Notes: generated from the sequence alone by a model not told the origin. A DNA stretch of 64,000 bases from Exilibacterium tricleocarpae (GCF_007004655.1 NZ_ML660110.1:28877-92876); one strand, 5' to 3'; positions 1-9,868 are shown, numbered from the stretch's first letter. Made by a program: numbers and translations.

Positions 1-250
1 GTGTCCGACACTGGATTTGCGTATCGACTATATGGGCGTGGCGATCCCGGGGCGCAAGATTTACGCCGAAGCCAGGGTCTACCGCAGCACCCGCCATGTG
101 ATCTTTTGCCGGGGCAAGGCCTACCAGGACGACCCCGACAAGCCGGTGGCGTTCTGTGTCGCCAACTTTGCCCGCCTGGACCCCGAGGTGGTGAAAAAGC
201 TCAGTGCCCAGATTGTGCCCTTCCTCGATGCTGTGGAGGACCCGTCATGA
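1..250 (+). CDS. PaaI-family thioesterase, C-terminal part (start lies outside window)
   Basis: The reading frame is open from base 2 to the TGA at 248-250 and encodes about 82 residues (from LRIDYMGV to AVEDPS). The strand pattern RIDYMGVAIPGRKIYAEARV followed by FCRGKAYQDD resembles the C-terminal half of hotdog-fold PaaI/YdiI-type acyl-CoA thioesterases. Its stop overlaps the start of the next gene (ATGA, 247-250), and that gene encodes a second hotdog thioesterase, so the two are translationally coupled paralogues. In the family, hotdog subunits dimerise around acyl-CoA, so a heteromeric enzyme is possible, but that is inference. The substrate cannot be read from the sequence. The N-terminus is cut by the window edge, not by mutation. 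Confidence 0.75.
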   Translation, partial: CPTLDLRIDYMGVAIPGRKIYAEARVYRSTRHVIFCRGKAYQDDPDKPVAFCVANFARLDPEVVKKLSAQIVPFLDAVEDPS

Positions 251-678
251 AGTCGATAGCGGCGGCGGCCGAACGGGCGCGGGCGGCCGGCGATCTGGCG
301 CCGGTCATCGACGCCATACCCTATGCCGGGCTGCTTGGGATTCAGGCCAGGTATGGGGATGAATTGCTGTTTTGCCTGCCACCCAAGCAAGGCAACGTGG
401 GCAACCCCACACTGCCGGCGCTGCACGGCGGGGCCATCGGTGGTTTTATGGAGCTTGCCGGCTCCCTGCATCTGATTATGACCATGGAAGTGCTGAAGGT
501 GCCAAAGGTGGTGGACTTCTCCATCGACTATGTGCGCGCCGGCCGGGTGCAGGACACCTATGCCGCCTGTCACGTGGTGCGCCAGGGGCGCAAGCTGGTC
601 AATGTGGCGATCCAGGCCTGGCAGGACAACCGGGCCGAACCCATTGCCACGGCGCGAGCGCATTTTTTGTTGGAGTAG
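247..678 (+). CDS. PaaI-family hotdog thioesterase
   Basis: This is a 143-residue protein starting at ATG 247 inside the stop region of the preceding thioesterase. The central LHGGAIGGFMELAGSLH segment is the typical hotdog helix in which an H-G-G-x-x-G pattern lies near the acyl-CoA thioester. It is followed by the strand pattern VVDFSIDYVRAGRVQDTYAA. Length fits the family (about 135-150 residues). Translational coupling to the upstream paralogue suggests the two are made in fixed ratio. The same frame is open upstream to base 1, but the residues before the ATG look like out-of-frame sequence, so 247 is the better start. The substrate is unknown; these enzymes commonly hydrolyse medium-chain or aromatic acyl-CoAs. 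Confidence 0.75.
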   Translation: MKSIAAAAERARAAGDLAPVIDAIPYAGLLGIQARYGDELLFCLPPKQGNVGNPTLPALHGGAIGGFMELAGSLHLIMTMEVLKVPKVVDFSIDYVRAGRVQDTYAACHVVRQGRKLVNVAIQAWQDNRAEPIATARAHFLLE

Positions 679-724
679 TCCTGTTTTTGGGCAGTCCTGT
701 TTTTGGGCCCTCCTGTTTTTGGGC
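677..724 (+). repeat. 16-bp tandem repeat, three copies
   Basis: Three successive 16-bp units (AGTCCTGTTTTTGGGC, the third beginning CCTC) cover the last base of the thioesterase stop codon region and the following spacer, with a partial fourth copy after 724. The unit contains a T5 run. It lies directly after the thioesterase gene and about 95 bp before the htpG heat-shock promoter. No function is evident; replication slippage is the simplest origin. Confidence 0.85.
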
Positions 725-818
725 CCTCCTGGGGCGCCGCATGCCGCCGCTCCCGGCCCCTGAGGGGGCGGAAACCGGGTCGAGAGCCGAGTGGCGGGCA
801 CAGCGCCAGCCTATATGG

Positions 819-846
819 TTGAAATCGCCCCGCCAGCCCCCATCTA
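819..846 (+). promoter_or_regulatory. Sigma-32 (heat-shock) promoter of htpG
   Basis: A TTGAAA box (819-824) is separated by 13 bases from CCCCATCTA (838-846). The E. coli sigma-32 consensus is CTTGAAA, 13-15 bases, CCCCATnT, so both boxes and the spacing match almost exactly. It lies 64 bases upstream of the htpG start codon, and HtpG is a classic heat-shock chaperone. Confidence 0.85.
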
Positions 847-909
847 CTCCTGCAACCGGCCGATTACAGCCTTATTGTTCACATGGAGAAATTGTAGGAG
901 TAAGACCCG

Positions 910-2841
910 ATGACCGTAGAAGCGCAAAAAGAGACTCGCGGTTTCCAGACCGAAGCCAAGCAACTGCTTCACCTGATGACCCACTCGCTGTATTCCAATA
1001 AAGAGATCTTCCTGCGGGAACTGATATCGAACGCCTCCGATGCGGCGGATAAGCTGCGCTTCGAGGCGCTGTCGAACGCCGAACTCTACGAGGATGACCC
1101 GGAGCTTAAAATCCGTATCGATTTTGACAAGGACGCCAAAACCGTCACCATCAGTGACAATGGTATCGGCATGTCCCGCGATGAAGTCGTGGAGCATCTG
1201 GGCACCATCGCCAAGTCCGGCACCGCGCAGTTTTTGCAGGGCCTCAGTGGTGACCAGAAGAAAGATTCGCATTTGATCGGCCAGTTTGGTGTCGGTTTTT
1301 ATTCCTCCTTTATTGTTGCCGACCGGGTCGAGGTGTTTTCCCGCCGCGCCGGTGACGCCGCCGAGGAGGGGGTGCACTGGGAATGTAGCGGCGAAGCCGA
1401 GTTCAGTGTCGAGACCGTCGAGCAGGCAGCCCGGGGCACCACAGTGGTCCTGCACCTGAAGAGCGACGAGTCGGAATTTGCCGACGGCTGGCGCCTGCGC
1501 TCCATTATCAAGAAGTACTCCGATCATATTTCGCTGCCGGTAGTGATGAAGAAAGAGTCCCACGATACGGGTGTCGAAGGTGAAGAGGGAGAGAAAGAAG
1601 AGGCGGAGAAAAAGGCACCGGAAGACGAAACCATCAACACCGCCACAGCGCTGTGGACGCGGCCCCGCAATGAGATCAAAGATGAGGAGTACAAAGAGTT
1701 TTACAAACATGTCTCCCACGATTTCAGCGACCCCACGCTCTGGAGCCACAACCGGGTAGAGGGCAAGCTCGACTACACCAGCCTGCTGTATATTCCCGCC
1801 AAGGCGCCGTTTGATCTCTATAACCGGGATGCCTCCCGCGGCCTCAAGCTCTACGTCCAGCGCACCTTTATCATGGACGATGCCGAGCAGTTTTTGCCGC
1901 TGTATCTGCGCTTTGTGAAAGGCGTGGTGGATTCCAATGACCTGTCGCTGAATGTCTCCCGTGAGATTTTGCAAAAAGACCCGAATATCGATTCCATGCG
2001 CTCGGCCCTCACCAAGCGGGTGCTGGATATGTTGGAGAAAGTGGCGAAAAACAAGCCGGAGGAATACGCCGAACTCTGGAAAGAGTTTGGACAGGTATTG
2101 AAAGAGGGGCCGGCCGAGGACTTTACCAACCGCGAGAAAATCGCCAAATTGCTGCGCTTCTCTTCCACCCATACTGACCAGCCGCAACAGGACCAGACTC
2201 TGGTCGGTTATGTGGAGCGGATGAAAGAGGGGCAGGACAAAGTCTATTATGTGGTGGCCGAAAATTTCAATACTGCCAAAAACAGCCCCCACCTCGAGGT
2301 GTTCCGCAAGAAGGGCATTGAGGTGCTGCTGTTGAGCGACCGGGTGGACGACTGGCTGGTGGGCCACCTCAACGAGTTTGACGGCAAGCAGTTTCAGGAT
2401 GTCGGCAAAGGGGCCCTCGACCTGGGCGATATGGATACCGAGGAAGAGAAAAAAGCCCAGGAAGAACTGGCCAAGGAGAACGAGGACCTGGTGGAGCGGG
2501 TCAAGAAAGTGCTCGAGGACAAGGTGGAGGAGGTGCGCGTGACCACTCGCCTTACCGACTCCCCGGCCTGTCTGGTAGTGGGGGCAGGGGACATGGGGGC
2601 ACAGATGCGCCGCATCCTCGAGTCGGCCGGCCAGAGCGTGCCCACCAGCAAGCCCACCCTGGAGCTGAACCCCGAGCATCCGCTGGTGCAGAAGCTGGAC
2701 CGGGAGCCGGATGAAGACCGGTTTGCCGATATCACCACGGTGTTGTTCGATCAGGCCAACCTGGCCGAGGGCGGGCAGCTGGACGACCCCGGTGCCTATG
2801 TGCGGCGGCTCAATAAGCTGTTGCTTGAAATCAGCCAGTAA
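910..2841 (+). CDS. htpG: Hsp90-family chaperone HtpG
   Basis: The 643-residue protein has the usual bacterial Hsp90 length. The N-terminal GHKL ATPase motifs are clear: [14 protein letters not shown] (about residues 37-50), SDNGIGM (about 81-87) and [12 protein letters not shown] (about 120-131). The middle domain carries the conserved [17 protein letters not shown] segment, and the C-terminal dimerisation region ends in a leucine-rich helix. HtpG is a cytoplasmic ATP-dependent chaperone that remodels client proteins together with DnaK. The charged linker around residues 220-240 ([13 protein letters not shown]) is longer and more acidic than I would expect from E. coli. A TAGGAG ribosome site lies at 895-900. 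A sigma-32 promoter sits immediately upstream and a strong terminator follows, so it is probably a single-gene heat-shock unit. Confidence 0.98.
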   Translation: MTVEAQKETRGFQTEAKQLLHLMTHSLYSNKEIFLRELISNASDAADKLRFEALSNAELYEDDPELKIRIDFDKDAKTVTISDNGIGMSRDEVVEHLGTIAKSGTAQFLQGLSGDQKKDSHLIGQFGVGFYSSFIVADRVEVFSRRAGDAAEEGVHWECSGEAEFSVETVEQAARGTTVVLHLKSDESEFADGWRLRSIIKKYSDHISLPVVMKKESHDTGVEGEEGEKEEAEKKAPEDETINTATALWTRPRNEIKDEEYKEFYKHVSHDFSDPTLWSHNRVEGKLDYTSLLYIPAKAPFDLYNRDASRGLKLYVQRTFIMDDAEQFLPLYLRFVKGVVDSNDLSLNVSREILQKDPNIDSMRSALTKRVLDMLEKVAKNKPEEYAELWKEFGQVLKEGPAEDFTNREKIAKLLRFSSTHTDQPQQDQTLVGYVERMKEGQDKVYYVVAENFNTAKNSPHLEVFRKKGIEVLLLSDRVDDWLVGHLNEFDGKQFQDVGKGALDLGDMDTEEEKKAQEELAKENEDLVERVKKVLEDKVEEVRVTTRLTDSPACLVVGAGDMGAQMRRILESAGQSVPTSKPTLELNPEHPLVQKLDREPDEDRFADITTVLFDQANLAEGGQLDDPGAYVRRLNKLLLEISQ

Positions 2842-2847
2842 ACCGGC

Positions 2848-2873
2848 ACCCGGGCCCTGAGCCCGGGTTTTTT
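2848..2873 (+). terminator. Rho-independent terminator of htpG
   Basis: An 8-bp perfect stem (ACCCGGGC 2848-2855 with GCCCGGGT 2861-2868), a CCTGA loop and a run of six T ending at 2873 lie 7 bases after the htpG stop codon. It ends 12 bases before the gpsA start, so gpsA needs its own promoter or read-through. Confidence 0.92.
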
Positions 2874-2884
2874 ATGGGTAACTT

Positions 2885-3901
2885 ATGGTCTCTGACTTAA
2901 CCATCGCAGTACTGGGCGGCGGCAGCTTTGGCACGGCTATCGCCAACATTATCGCCACCAACGGCAACCGGACCTTTCTGTGGATGCGCGATGAGGCCCG
3001 CGCGGCGACCTGCCAGCGCAATCGCGAAAATCCGGAATACCTGCCCGGGTACGCGCTACACGACAATTTGCAGGTTACGGCAGACCTGCCGGCGGCACTG
3101 CAAGACAGCGATCTGGTCTTTATCTCGGTGCCGAGCAAGTCTTTTCGCCAGGTCACGCGCCAGGCTGCGCCGCTGCTCAAGGCGAACGCCATGGTGGTCA
3201 GCACTACCAAGGGTATCGAGCCGGAAACGTTTACGCTGATGAGCGAAATCCTGCGCCAGGAACTGGGCCATCGCCTCACCGGCGTATTGAGCGGTCCGAA
3301 CTTTGCCAAGGAGATCGTCCAGCAGCAGCAGACGGGCACCGTGGTGGCGAGCAGCCACGCGGCGGTGATCGAGCGGGTCCAGGGCGTACTCAGTTCCAGC
3401 GCCTTCCGTGTCTACAGCAATCACGACAGTTTTGGTGTTGAACTCAGTGGGGCACTGAAAAATATCTATGCTATTGTAGCGGGGATGGCGGCGGCGCTCG
3501 GTTCTGGCCATAATACCCAGGCCATGCTGATTACCCGGAGCCTGGCCGAGATGGGGCGCTTCGCCGCGCGACTCGGCGCCAACCCCATGACCTTTTTGGG
3601 GCTGGCCGGCGTGGGGGACCTGGTGCTGACCTGCACGTCCGACTTGAGCCGCAATTACCGGGTCGGGTTTGCCATCGGCAAAGGCAAAACCCTGGAGCAG
3701 GCGGTCGCCGAGGTGGGGCAGGTGGCCGAAGGGGTGAACACGCTGCGGCTGGTAAAGCAAAAAGCGGATCAACTGGATGTCTATATGCCGTTGGTGGACG
3801 GTTTGTACAAGGTATTGTTTGAACAGCGAGCCATCTCGGAAGTCGCCCACAGCCTGATGGTGGGCGAGCAAAACACCGATGTTGAATACATCAGTCAATA
3901 A
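2885..3901 (+). CDS. gpsA: Glycerol-3-phosphate dehydrogenase [NAD(P)+]
   Basis: The 338-residue protein begins with a Rossmann dinucleotide motif ([12 protein letters not shown], residues 9-20) and contains the family signatures [23 protein letters not shown] (around 139-148) and the C-terminal catalytic domain with GALKNIYAI, followed by [12 protein letters not shown]. GpsA reduces dihydroxyacetone phosphate to sn-glycerol 3-phosphate in the cytoplasm, supplying the backbone for membrane phospholipids. Length is typical (about 330-340). It is followed after 20 bases by a DUF4389 gene and then sixA, a neighbourhood I recall from Pseudomonas. Confidence 0.97.
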   Translation: MVSDLTIAVLGGGSFGTAIANIIATNGNRTFLWMRDEARAATCQRNRENPEYLPGYALHDNLQVTADLPAALQDSDLVFISVPSKSFRQVTRQAAPLLKANAMVVSTTKGIEPETFTLMSEILRQELGHRLTGVLSGPNFAKEIVQQQQTGTVVASSHAAVIERVQGVLSSSAFRVYSNHDSFGVELSGALKNIYAIVAGMAAALGSGHNTQAMLITRSLAEMGRFAARLGANPMTFLGLAGVGDLVLTCTSDLSRNYRVGFAIGKGKTLEQAVAEVGQVAEGVNTLRLVKQKADQLDVYMPLVDGLYKVLFEQRAISEVAHSLMVGEQNTDVEYISQ

Positions 3902-3921
3902 GCCATACGGGGTATACGGCA

Positions 3922-4377
3922 ATGGATGACAAGCTCAAGTCCAATATCACTTCCAGCAAACACTGGCTGCGATTTTTATTCATGTTGTTGTTTGCGCTGC
4001 TGCTGCAGGTCGCCACGGCGATCATGTGGGTGTTGGTGATACTGCAGTTTCTGTTTGCACTGATCACCGGCAAGGACAACGCTAAACTTCGGGCTTTCGG
4101 CAGCTCCCTGTGCATCTATATTTACGAATCGCTGCAGTTTCTGACCTATAACCGCGAAGACAAGCCTTTCCCCTTTGCCGATTGGCCGGAGCCCGAAATC
4201 GTTGCCGAGGATGACGAACCCGTTATGCAGAACGACCAACCCGTGCAGCAGGCCGATAAACCCTTACAACAGGCCGACGAACCGGTGTCACAGGCGGGCG
4301 GTGAACAACGGGACACAGAGGCGACAGAGGCCAAGGCGCCAAACCCGGCGCCGGCTCGCGATCCGGGCGCACAGTGA
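3922..4377 (+). CDS. DUF4389 inner-membrane protein
   Basis: This 151-residue protein has two closely spaced hydrophobic helices (about residues 15-52) with the W-L-R-F-L-F-M and F-L-F-A-L-I-T-G-K pattern of DUF4389, followed by a cytoplasmic amphipathic stretch (IYIYESLQFLTYN). The last 65 residues are a low-complexity Gln/Asp/Pro/Ala tail built from an imperfect repeat (QNDQPVQQADKPLQQADEP). The function of the family is unknown. It sits between gpsA and sixA on the same strand. The repeat tail probably varies in length between strains. Confidence 0.8.
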   Translation: MDDKLKSNITSSKHWLRFLFMLLFALLLQVATAIMWVLVILQFLFALITGKDNAKLRAFGSSLCIYIYESLQFLTYNREDKPFPFADWPEPEIVAEDDEPVMQNDQPVQQADKPLQQADEPVSQAGGEQRDTEATEAKAPNPAPARDPGAQ

Positions 4378-4505
4378 TTCGCTGGCAGAGTGATCTGGCG
4401 GCAATAGAAAGCTGGGGTGATTATACCGCAGCCGGCAACACACAGCGTCGACGCGAATAGTCGATGCGAGTATAAAAGGCGTCTGCAAGTGCTTTGGGGG
4501 GTGGT

Positions 4506-4967
4506 ATGGACATCTTTGTGCTGCGACACGGCGAGGCGGAACCCCATGCCGAGCGCGACCACCAGCGGCGCCTGACCCAGCGCGGGGAGGCGGATGTGTT
4601 GAACACCCTTCAGCGCGGGTTACCCGAGCTCGAGGGCGTGCAAAAAATTCTGGTGAGCCCCTATACCCGGGCCCAGCAGACCGCCGACATCGCCGCCGAC
4701 CTGCTGCCGGGTAGAATGCTGATGACCACCGAGACGCTGGTGCCGGGCGGTGATCCGGCCAAGCTGGCCGCGTTGATCGAACAACTGCAACTGGACCGGG
4801 TTCTGCTGGTCGGCCACCAGCCGCTGGCGGGGACCTTTACCGACTGGCTGTGTGATCTGGAACCCGGACGCTATCGTATGGGTACTAGCGCATTGGTTTT
4901 TATCGAGACACAGTGGGTCGCAGCGGGCTGCGGAACCCTGCGCTGGCTCAAGCAACCAGGCGCCTAA
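4506..4967 (+). CDS. sixA: Phosphohistidine phosphatase SixA
   Basis: The protein has 153 residues from the ATG at 4506; an upstream in-frame TTG at 4494 is less likely because the G-rich ribosome site (4496-4504) overlaps it. The start MDIFVLRHGEAE holds the RHG phosphohistidine-pocket motif, SPYTRAQQTADI is the second conserved segment, and VGHQPL holds the second catalytic histidine. SixA removes phosphate from histidine-containing phosphotransfer domains or, in later E. coli work, from the nitrogen phosphotransferase protein NPr. It is cytoplasmic and of typical length. Confidence 0.92.
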   Translation: MDIFVLRHGEAEPHAERDHQRRLTQRGEADVLNTLQRGLPELEGVQKILVSPYTRAQQTADIAADLLPGRMLMTTETLVPGGDPAKLAALIEQLQLDRVLLVGHQPLAGTFTDWLCDLEPGRYRMGTSALVFIETQWVAAGCGTLRWLKQPGA

Positions 4968-4982
4968 ACTGAGGAGTTAGCC

Positions 4983-5831
4983 GTGCCGAGAGAAATCCAT
5001 TTCGAGGTGGGCGAGGTGCAGTTTGCCGCCCAGGAGTGGGGTCAACCCGGGCAGATTCCGGTGCTGGCGCTGCACGGTTGGCTCGACAACAGCGCCAGCT
5101 TTACGCCGCTGGCGCCGCTACTGGACAATGTTCACCTGCTGGCCCTGGACATGGCCGGCCACGGACAGAGCGGTCACCGGGCCCGCTTCAGTCCCTACAA
5201 TGTCTGGCAGGATGTGGGCGAGATATTCGCCATTGCCGACCAGATGGGATGGGAAAAATTTGCCCTGATCGGCCACTCCCGCGGCGCTATTGTCAGTATG
5301 CTGTCCGCCGGCACCTTTCCCGAACGGATAACCCACCTGGGGTTGATCGACGGACTCTGGCCGCAACCGGTGCTGGCGGCGGATGCGCCTGCGCAACTGG
5401 CCCGTTCGATTACCGGGTTGTTGGCCCAACAGACGAAAACACCCGCGGTTTATGCGGATATCGAAGCGGCGGTCAACGCCCGCGCCAACGGCCACTTCGA
5501 GCTTAGCCATCAGGCCGCTGCGCTGCTGACCGAGCGCGGCCTGCGGCTGGTGCCCGACGGTTATACCTGGAGCACCGATCCCCAGTTGTTTGTCGCCTCG
5601 GCGATGAAACTGACCCAGGCGCATATCGAAGCATTTATTCAACGCATTACGGCGCCGGTCAAGTTGGTGCTGGCCAAGGAGGGCCTGTTGAACAGATTTG
5701 AGCAGTACCAGCAGAACCTGGCGGCTTTCCCACATATCGAGGTCGAGGTGCTGCCGGGCGGACACCATTTGCATATGGAAGCTGAATCATTAAAAATTGC
5801 CGCATTGTTTAATGATTTGTTGTCACACTGA
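4983..5831 (+). CDS. Alpha/beta hydrolase
   Basis: The 282-residue protein starts at GTG 4983 behind GAGGAG. It has the oxyanion-hole segment LHGWLDNSASF (about residues 29-39), a nucleophile elbow GHSRG (Ser near residue 98) and the catalytic His in GGHHLH close to the C-terminus. No signal peptide is present, so it is cytoplasmic. It resembles the MhpC/esterase group encoded near sixA and gpsA in pseudomonads. The natural substrate cannot be inferred. It directly follows sixA by 15 bases, suggesting one transcript. Confidence 0.85.
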   Translation: MPREIHFEVGEVQFAAQEWGQPGQIPVLALHGWLDNSASFTPLAPLLDNVHLLALDMAGHGQSGHRARFSPYNVWQDVGEIFAIADQMGWEKFALIGHSRGAIVSMLSAGTFPERITHLGLIDGLWPQPVLAADAPAQLARSITGLLAQQTKTPAVYADIEAAVNARANGHFELSHQAAALLTERGLRLVPDGYTWSTDPQLFVASAMKLTQAHIEAFIQRITAPVKLVLAKEGLLNRFEQYQQNLAAFPHIEVEVLPGGHHLHMEAESLKIAALFNDLLSH

Positions 5832-5852
5832 CAGTAATCTACCATTTTAGGA

Positions 5853-5904
5853 ATCAACTGTAGTTATCAACAGTAGTCATCAACAGTAGTTATCAACACT
5901 AGCA
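5853..5904 (+). repeat. 13-bp tandem repeat, four copies, before the DUF4892 gene
   Basis: Four 13-bp units based on ATCAACAGTAGTT begin at 5853, 5866, 5879 and 5892; degenerate copies continue to about 5922 (AGTCAACC, GAATCAAC). The array fills the space between the hydrolase stop and the TTG start of the next gene, and its last degenerate unit supplies the AGGAATCAAC ribosome-binding region. Copy-number change could therefore alter translation or promoter spacing of that gene. Confidence 0.85.
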
Positions 5905-5923
5905 GTCAACCATAGGAATCAAC

Positions 5924-6835
5924 TTGACCTCAAAAAATCTTTTTCGACTCTGTGTAGCAGTCATGCTTGCCGGTTGCCTGAGCGCAGGCGTGCAGGCAGC
6001 TACTACCCTGTCCCTTACCGGTTTTCCCAACGCGCGCACCGTTTTCGACACTGATACCGGCACCGACGATTATCGCCTGGCACTGGGTGCGATGGAAAAG
6101 GTCAATAATATCTGGCGGCCAGAGCAGGAACAGAGAGTCGGCGGTCAGTTGCACCGTGAAACGGTGGAAGCGCCGTCCGGTTTTTCGGCTGATGAGGTGT
6201 ATCAGCACTTCCTAACCCAGTTAGAGGCCATGGATGCCCGTGAATTGTTCAGTTGCCAGGGGCGCCGCTGCGGCAGCAGTAACAGTTGGGCCAATAATCA
6301 CTTTGGAATAAAACAACTTTACGGCCTGGACCAACACCAGTATTACGGGGCCTTTGAAATCGTCGGTGCCGATCGGCAATTGTATTTCGTCGCTTTGTAC
6401 ACGGTAAGGCGGGGTAACAAGCGGATTTATGGGCATGTGGAGGTGTTGCACAGCCGCACCGGTATCGAGGGCCTGATAGCGGCCAGGCCCGAGGTTATCG
6501 GACAGCAACTGTTGCAGCGGGGTTTCTATGTGTTGCCGGGCTTCAGGGTCGGGCAGGGCGGGCTGCAACAGGAAGAACAGCATTTACAGGCCCTGACCGC
6601 AGCGCTGCGAAAGCAGCGCCTACTGAGGGTCGCAGTGGTCGGACACGACTACGGTGACGGGGGTGAACAAAGCCGGCAGGAAACGGCATTGGGTTACGCG
6701 CGGTATGTCAGGGAACTGTTGATACAGGGCGGCATAGACGAGGCCCGGCTCGAAATCTACGGACTTGGCAGCCTGGCGCCCGACCGTCGGGCTGCGCGCA
6801 ATCTGCGGGTCGAAATCGTGAGGCTGGATGGTTGA
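5924..6835 (+). CDS. DUF4892 envelope (lipo)protein with OmpA-like end
   Basis: The frame opens with TTG 5924 behind AGGA. The 303-residue protein has a Sec signal (residues 1-25); both a lipobox-like LAGC and a V-Q-A-A cleavage site are present, so it is either a lipoprotein or a soluble periplasmic protein. The central part (about 35-200) matches what I know of DUF4892, including FSCQGRRCGSSNSWANNHFG with two cysteines that could pair. The last 75 residues (VVGHDYGDGG..., IYGLGSLAPDRRAARNLRVEIV) look like a degenerate OmpA peptidoglycan-binding fold. The molecular role is unknown. Confidence 0.75.
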   Translation: MTSKNLFRLCVAVMLAGCLSAGVQAATTLSLTGFPNARTVFDTDTGTDDYRLALGAMEKVNNIWRPEQEQRVGGQLHRETVEAPSGFSADEVYQHFLTQLEAMDARELFSCQGRRCGSSNSWANNHFGIKQLYGLDQHQYYGAFEIVGADRQLYFVALYTVRRGNKRIYGHVEVLHSRTGIEGLIAARPEVIGQQLLQRGFYVLPGFRVGQGGLQQEEQHLQALTAALRKQRLLRVAVVGHDYGDGGEQSRQETALGYARYVRELLIQGGIDEARLEIYGLGSLAPDRRAARNLRVEIVRLDG

Positions 6836-6893
6836 GGGCTCGGGTGCTCGGGTCCGGCGCCGGGTTGCCGCTGGCTCGGTGATAACTAAAGAA

Positions 6894-6912
6894 CCCCGGC
6901 GTGTTGCCGGGG
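6894..6912. terminator. Hairpin terminator between convergent genes
   Basis: A perfect 7-bp stem (CCCCGGC 6894-6900, GCCGGGG 6906-6912) with a 5-base loop lies between the DUF4892 gene and folE, which converge. The T-rich side is short on the plus strand (CTTTAG) and better on the minus strand (TTCTTT), so it may serve mainly folE and both weakly. Confidence 0.65.
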
Positions 6913-6991
6913 CTTTAGAGTTGTCTCAGAGCTGCGGAGATCTGTAGCGCCATAATACAAGCACCTGCGCAAAGACGCTGCGGCCACCCGA

Positions 6992-7531
6992 TCACCGCAA
7001 CAGCGATAGAAACTCACTGCGAGTGCTGGGATTGTTGCGGAAAGAACCCAGCATGGCAGAGGTTTTCATCATCGAGTCCTGTTTCTCGACGCCGCGCATC
7101 ATCATACACATATGTTTTGCCTCGATAATGACGCCCACACCGGTCGCTTCTGTCACCTGCTGCAGGGTCTCGGCAATCTGCAGCGTCAGTTGTTCCTGTA
7201 TCTGCAGGCGCCGGGCGAACATATCAACGATACGCGCGATTTTTGACAGCCCCAGAACCTTGCCGGTGGGAATGTAGGCAACATGCGCTTTGCCGATAAA
7301 AGGGAGCAGGTGGTGCTCACACAGGGAATAGAGTTCGATATTTTCGACCAGGATCATCTCACTGGAATCAGAGGGGAACAGGGCGCCGTTGATAACCTCA
7401 TCAATATTCTGCTGGTAGCCCCGGGTCAGGTATTGCATCGCCTTGGCGGCGCGCTCCGGTGTGTCTGCCAGACCGGGGCGCTCCAGGTCCTCGCCGATAG
7501 ACGCTATGATGCGCGCAAAGTGCTCTTTCAT
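6992..7531 (-). CDS. folE: GTP cyclohydrolase I
   Basis: This 179-residue protein carries the GTP cyclohydrolase I signatures: zinc ligands in [11 protein letters not shown] (Cys and His, about residues 70-80) and in the HMCMMMRGV segment, plus [19 protein letters not shown]. It converts GTP to 7,8-dihydroneopterin triphosphate, the first step of tetrahydrofolate synthesis. The N-terminus ([25 protein letters not shown]) is standard and the length is that of the short, homodecameric bacterial form. It is the only minus-strand gene in the first 12 kb. Folate links it to folC at 28.6 kb, but the genes are not clustered. Confidence 0.97.
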   Translation of the reverse strand: MKEHFARIIASIGEDLERPGLADTPERAAKAMQYLTRGYQQNIDEVINGALFPSDSSEMILVENIELYSLCEHHLLPFIGKAHVAYIPTGKVLGLSKIARIVDMFARRLQIQEQLTLQIAETLQQVTEATGVGVIIEAKHMCMMMRGVEKQDSMMKTSAMLGSFRNNPSTRSEFLSLLR

Positions 7532-7737
7532 TACACTGACTCCTCAAACATCCGGCCCCGCTGGGCGGGCAAGGGGTGCTACCCTAAGTGATGATTGCCG
7601 GTGGGTAAAGTTTTTTTTACGCAATTGTGACAGATACAGATGACTGCCCGGCACCGGCGGCCTGTTGGGCGGGTTGGCCGGCGCCTGGCCTGCGGTCGGT
7701 ACAATGCGGCTGTCAGTATATAAGGTAGTCGACAATA

Positions 7738-8688
7738 GTGGATAACGGTAAGAAGCGGAGAGCGGGAGCGGTGATAGAAAAGCGTGACAGTGTCGTACAG
7801 GAATTGCACAGCGTGCGCGATTACATTCGGTGGGGAACCAGCCGTTTTATCGGTGCAGGCCTGCACTTCGGCCATGGCTTCGACAACGCCTGGGATGAAG
7901 CCTCTTACCTCGTGCTCCACTGCCTGCATTTGCCCTGGGATATTACCCCCGATGTGTTGGATGCGCGCCTGACGCTGGAGGAGCGCCGGGCGGTGGCGGC
8001 GGCGATCGAGCGGCGTGTCGTTGAGCGTATCCCCGCCGCTTATGTCACCGGCGAAGCCTGGTTTGCAGGACTGCGGTTTTATGTCGACCGGCGTGTGTTG
8101 GTGCCTCGATCGCCGCTGGCGGAGTTGATCGAACAGGGGTTTCGCCCCTGGTTGAGCGACGGGCCGGCGCGCATTCTCGATCTCTGCACCGGCAGCGGCT
8201 GTATCGGCATCGCCTGCGCGGTGGCGTTTCCCGACGCCGATGTCCAGTTGAGCGATATCTCCGCCGAGGCGCTGGCGGTGGCCGCTAAAAATATCGAACT
8301 GCATCAGTTGGGCGACCGGGTCAGCTGTCGCCAGTCGGATCTGTTTACGGGGCTGGATAGCACTCGCTATGATCTGATTGTCGCCAACCCGCCTTATGTC
8401 GACGCCGCAGACCTGGCCGCCATGCCCGCCGAATACCGGGCCGAGCCGGCGCTGGGGCTTGGTTCCGGCCCCGACGGACTGGATTTTACCCGCCGTCTGC
8501 TGCGCGAAGCGCCGGCTCACCTCAACACCGGCGGCCTGCTGGTGGTGGAGGTGGGCAACTCCTGGGCGGCGCTGGAGCAGGCGTATCCGGGGGTGCCCTT
8601 TACCTGGGTGGAGTTGCAGCGGGGCGGGCATGGGATTTTTGTACTGAGCGCGGCGCAACTTCGCGACCACGCAGCAGATTTTTCCTAG
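7738..8688 (+). CDS. prmB: 50S ribosomal protein L3 glutamine methyltransferase PrmB
   Basis: The class I SAM-dependent methyltransferase has SAM motif [16 protein letters not shown] (about residues 145-160) and the NPPYVD active-site motif that binds the target glutamine side chain. The N-terminal helical domain with [24 protein letters not shown] is typical of PrmB rather than of PrmC/HemK. PrmB methylates Gln150 of ribosomal protein L3. The longest reading starts at GTG 7738 (316 residues); an in-frame GTG at 7771 behind CGGGAGCG gives 305 residues, closer to E. coli (310), so the start is uncertain. aroC follows, as in many gammaproteobacteria. Confidence 0.93.
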   Translation: MDNGKKRRAGAVIEKRDSVVQELHSVRDYIRWGTSRFIGAGLHFGHGFDNAWDEASYLVLHCLHLPWDITPDVLDARLTLEERRAVAAAIERRVVERIPAAYVTGEAWFAGLRFYVDRRVLVPRSPLAELIEQGFRPWLSDGPARILDLCTGSGCIGIACAVAFPDADVQLSDISAEALAVAAKNIELHQLGDRVSCRQSDLFTGLDSTRYDLIVANPPYVDAADLAAMPAEYRAEPALGLGSGPDGLDFTRRLLREAPAHLNTGGLLVVEVGNSWAALEQAYPGVPFTWVELQRGGHGIFVLSAAQLRDHAADFS

Positions 8689-8742
8689 CTGGCGTATAAT
8701 GCCCGCCCCCAATAGCAGAGTGATCAGTGGTTAGGACAGTGT

Positions 8743-9846
8743 ATGGCGGGTAACACCTTTGGCAAATTGTTTACTGTGACCAGCTTCGGCGAAAGTCACG
8801 GTGCGGCGCTCGGTTGTATCGTCGATGGCTGCCCGCCGGGGTTGCCCCTGGATGCCGCGGACCTGCAGGCGGACCTGGATCGGCGCAAGCCCGGCCAGTC
8901 CCGCTATACCACCCAACGCCGCGAGGCCGACCAGGTAAAGATCCTCTCCGGCGTCTTCGAGGGCAAGACCACCGGTACGCCAATCGGCCTGTTGATCGAA
9001 AACACCGACCAGCGCTCCAAAGATTACTCGGCCATCAAAGACCAGTTTCGCCCGGCCCATGCCGACTACACCTATATGCAGAAATACGGGGTGCGCGACT
9101 ACCGCGGCGGTGGTCGGTCTTCCGCCCGCGAGACGGCGATGCGGGTCGCCGCCGGCGCCATTGCCAAGAAGTACCTGCACCGCCAGCTCGGTATTCAGGT
9201 GCGCGGTTATTTATCCCAGTTGGGTCCTATCGCCGTGGAGACGGTCGATTGGGACGAAGTGTCCAACAACCCTTTTTTCTGCCCCGATGCCGGCAAGGTC
9301 GCCGCCATGGAGGCGTTTATGAAAGACCTGAACAAACAGGGCGATTCCGTGGGCGCAAAAATTACCGTGGTTGCCAGCGGCATGCCCCCCGGTCTTGGCG
9401 AGCCGGTCTTCGATCGCCTCGATGCCGATATCGCCCATGCGCTGATGAGTATCAACGCGGTTAAAGGGGTGGAGATTGGCGCCGGCTTTGAGAGCGTGGC
9501 GCAATTGGGAACTCAGCACCGCGACGAGATAACGCCGCAGGGCTTCCTGTCCAATCACGCCGGCGGCGTGCTCGGGGGAATTTCCACCGGCCAGGATCTG
9601 GTGGCCAACCTCGCCTTGAAACCCACCTCGAGTTTGCGCATTCCCGGGCGCAGTGTCGATGTTCGCGGCCAGCCGGTGGAGGTGGTGACCACCGGGCGCC
9701 ACGATCCCTGCGTCGGTATCAGGGCCACACCGATTGCCGAGGCCATGCTGGCGCTGGTGTTGATGGATCATGTGTTGCGCCAGCGCGGGCAAAACGCCGA
9801 GGTGCAGCACCAGGTGCCCGTGATTCCGCCCGAGGCCGGCACCTAG
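8743..9846 (+). CDS. aroC: Chorismate synthase
   Basis: The 367-residue protein contains all three chorismate synthase signatures: the N-terminal [19 protein letters not shown] (about residues 11-29), [19 protein letters not shown] (about 121-139), and the C-terminal [12 protein letters not shown] region. [11 protein letters not shown] is also intact. It converts 5-enolpyruvylshikimate 3-phosphate to chorismate using reduced FMN, feeding the tryptophan genes at 25-27 kb and folate. It is probably co-transcribed with prmB, 54 bases upstream. No odd features were seen. Confidence 0.98.
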   Translation: MAGNTFGKLFTVTSFGESHGAALGCIVDGCPPGLPLDAADLQADLDRRKPGQSRYTTQRREADQVKILSGVFEGKTTGTPIGLLIENTDQRSKDYSAIKDQFRPAHADYTYMQKYGVRDYRGGGRSSARETAMRVAAGAIAKKYLHRQLGIQVRGYLSQLGPIAVETVDWDEVSNNPFFCPDAGKVAAMEAFMKDLNKQGDSVGAKITVVASGMPPGLGEPVFDRLDADIAHALMSINAVKGVEIGAGFESVAQLGTQHRDEITPQGFLSNHAGGVLGGISTGQDLVANLALKPTSSLRIPGRSVDVRGQPVEVVTTGRHDPCVGIRATPIAEAMLALVLMDHVLRQRGQNAEVQHQVPVIPPEAGT

Positions 9847-9868
9847 GCAGACGCAGCGCGCCCATTCC

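Noticed and set aside
844..2679. Long open frame on the minus strand (611 codons) across htpG
   Set aside because: It lies wholly opposite htpG, whose protein has every Hsp90 motif; the antisense frame is a side effect of GC-rich codon use.
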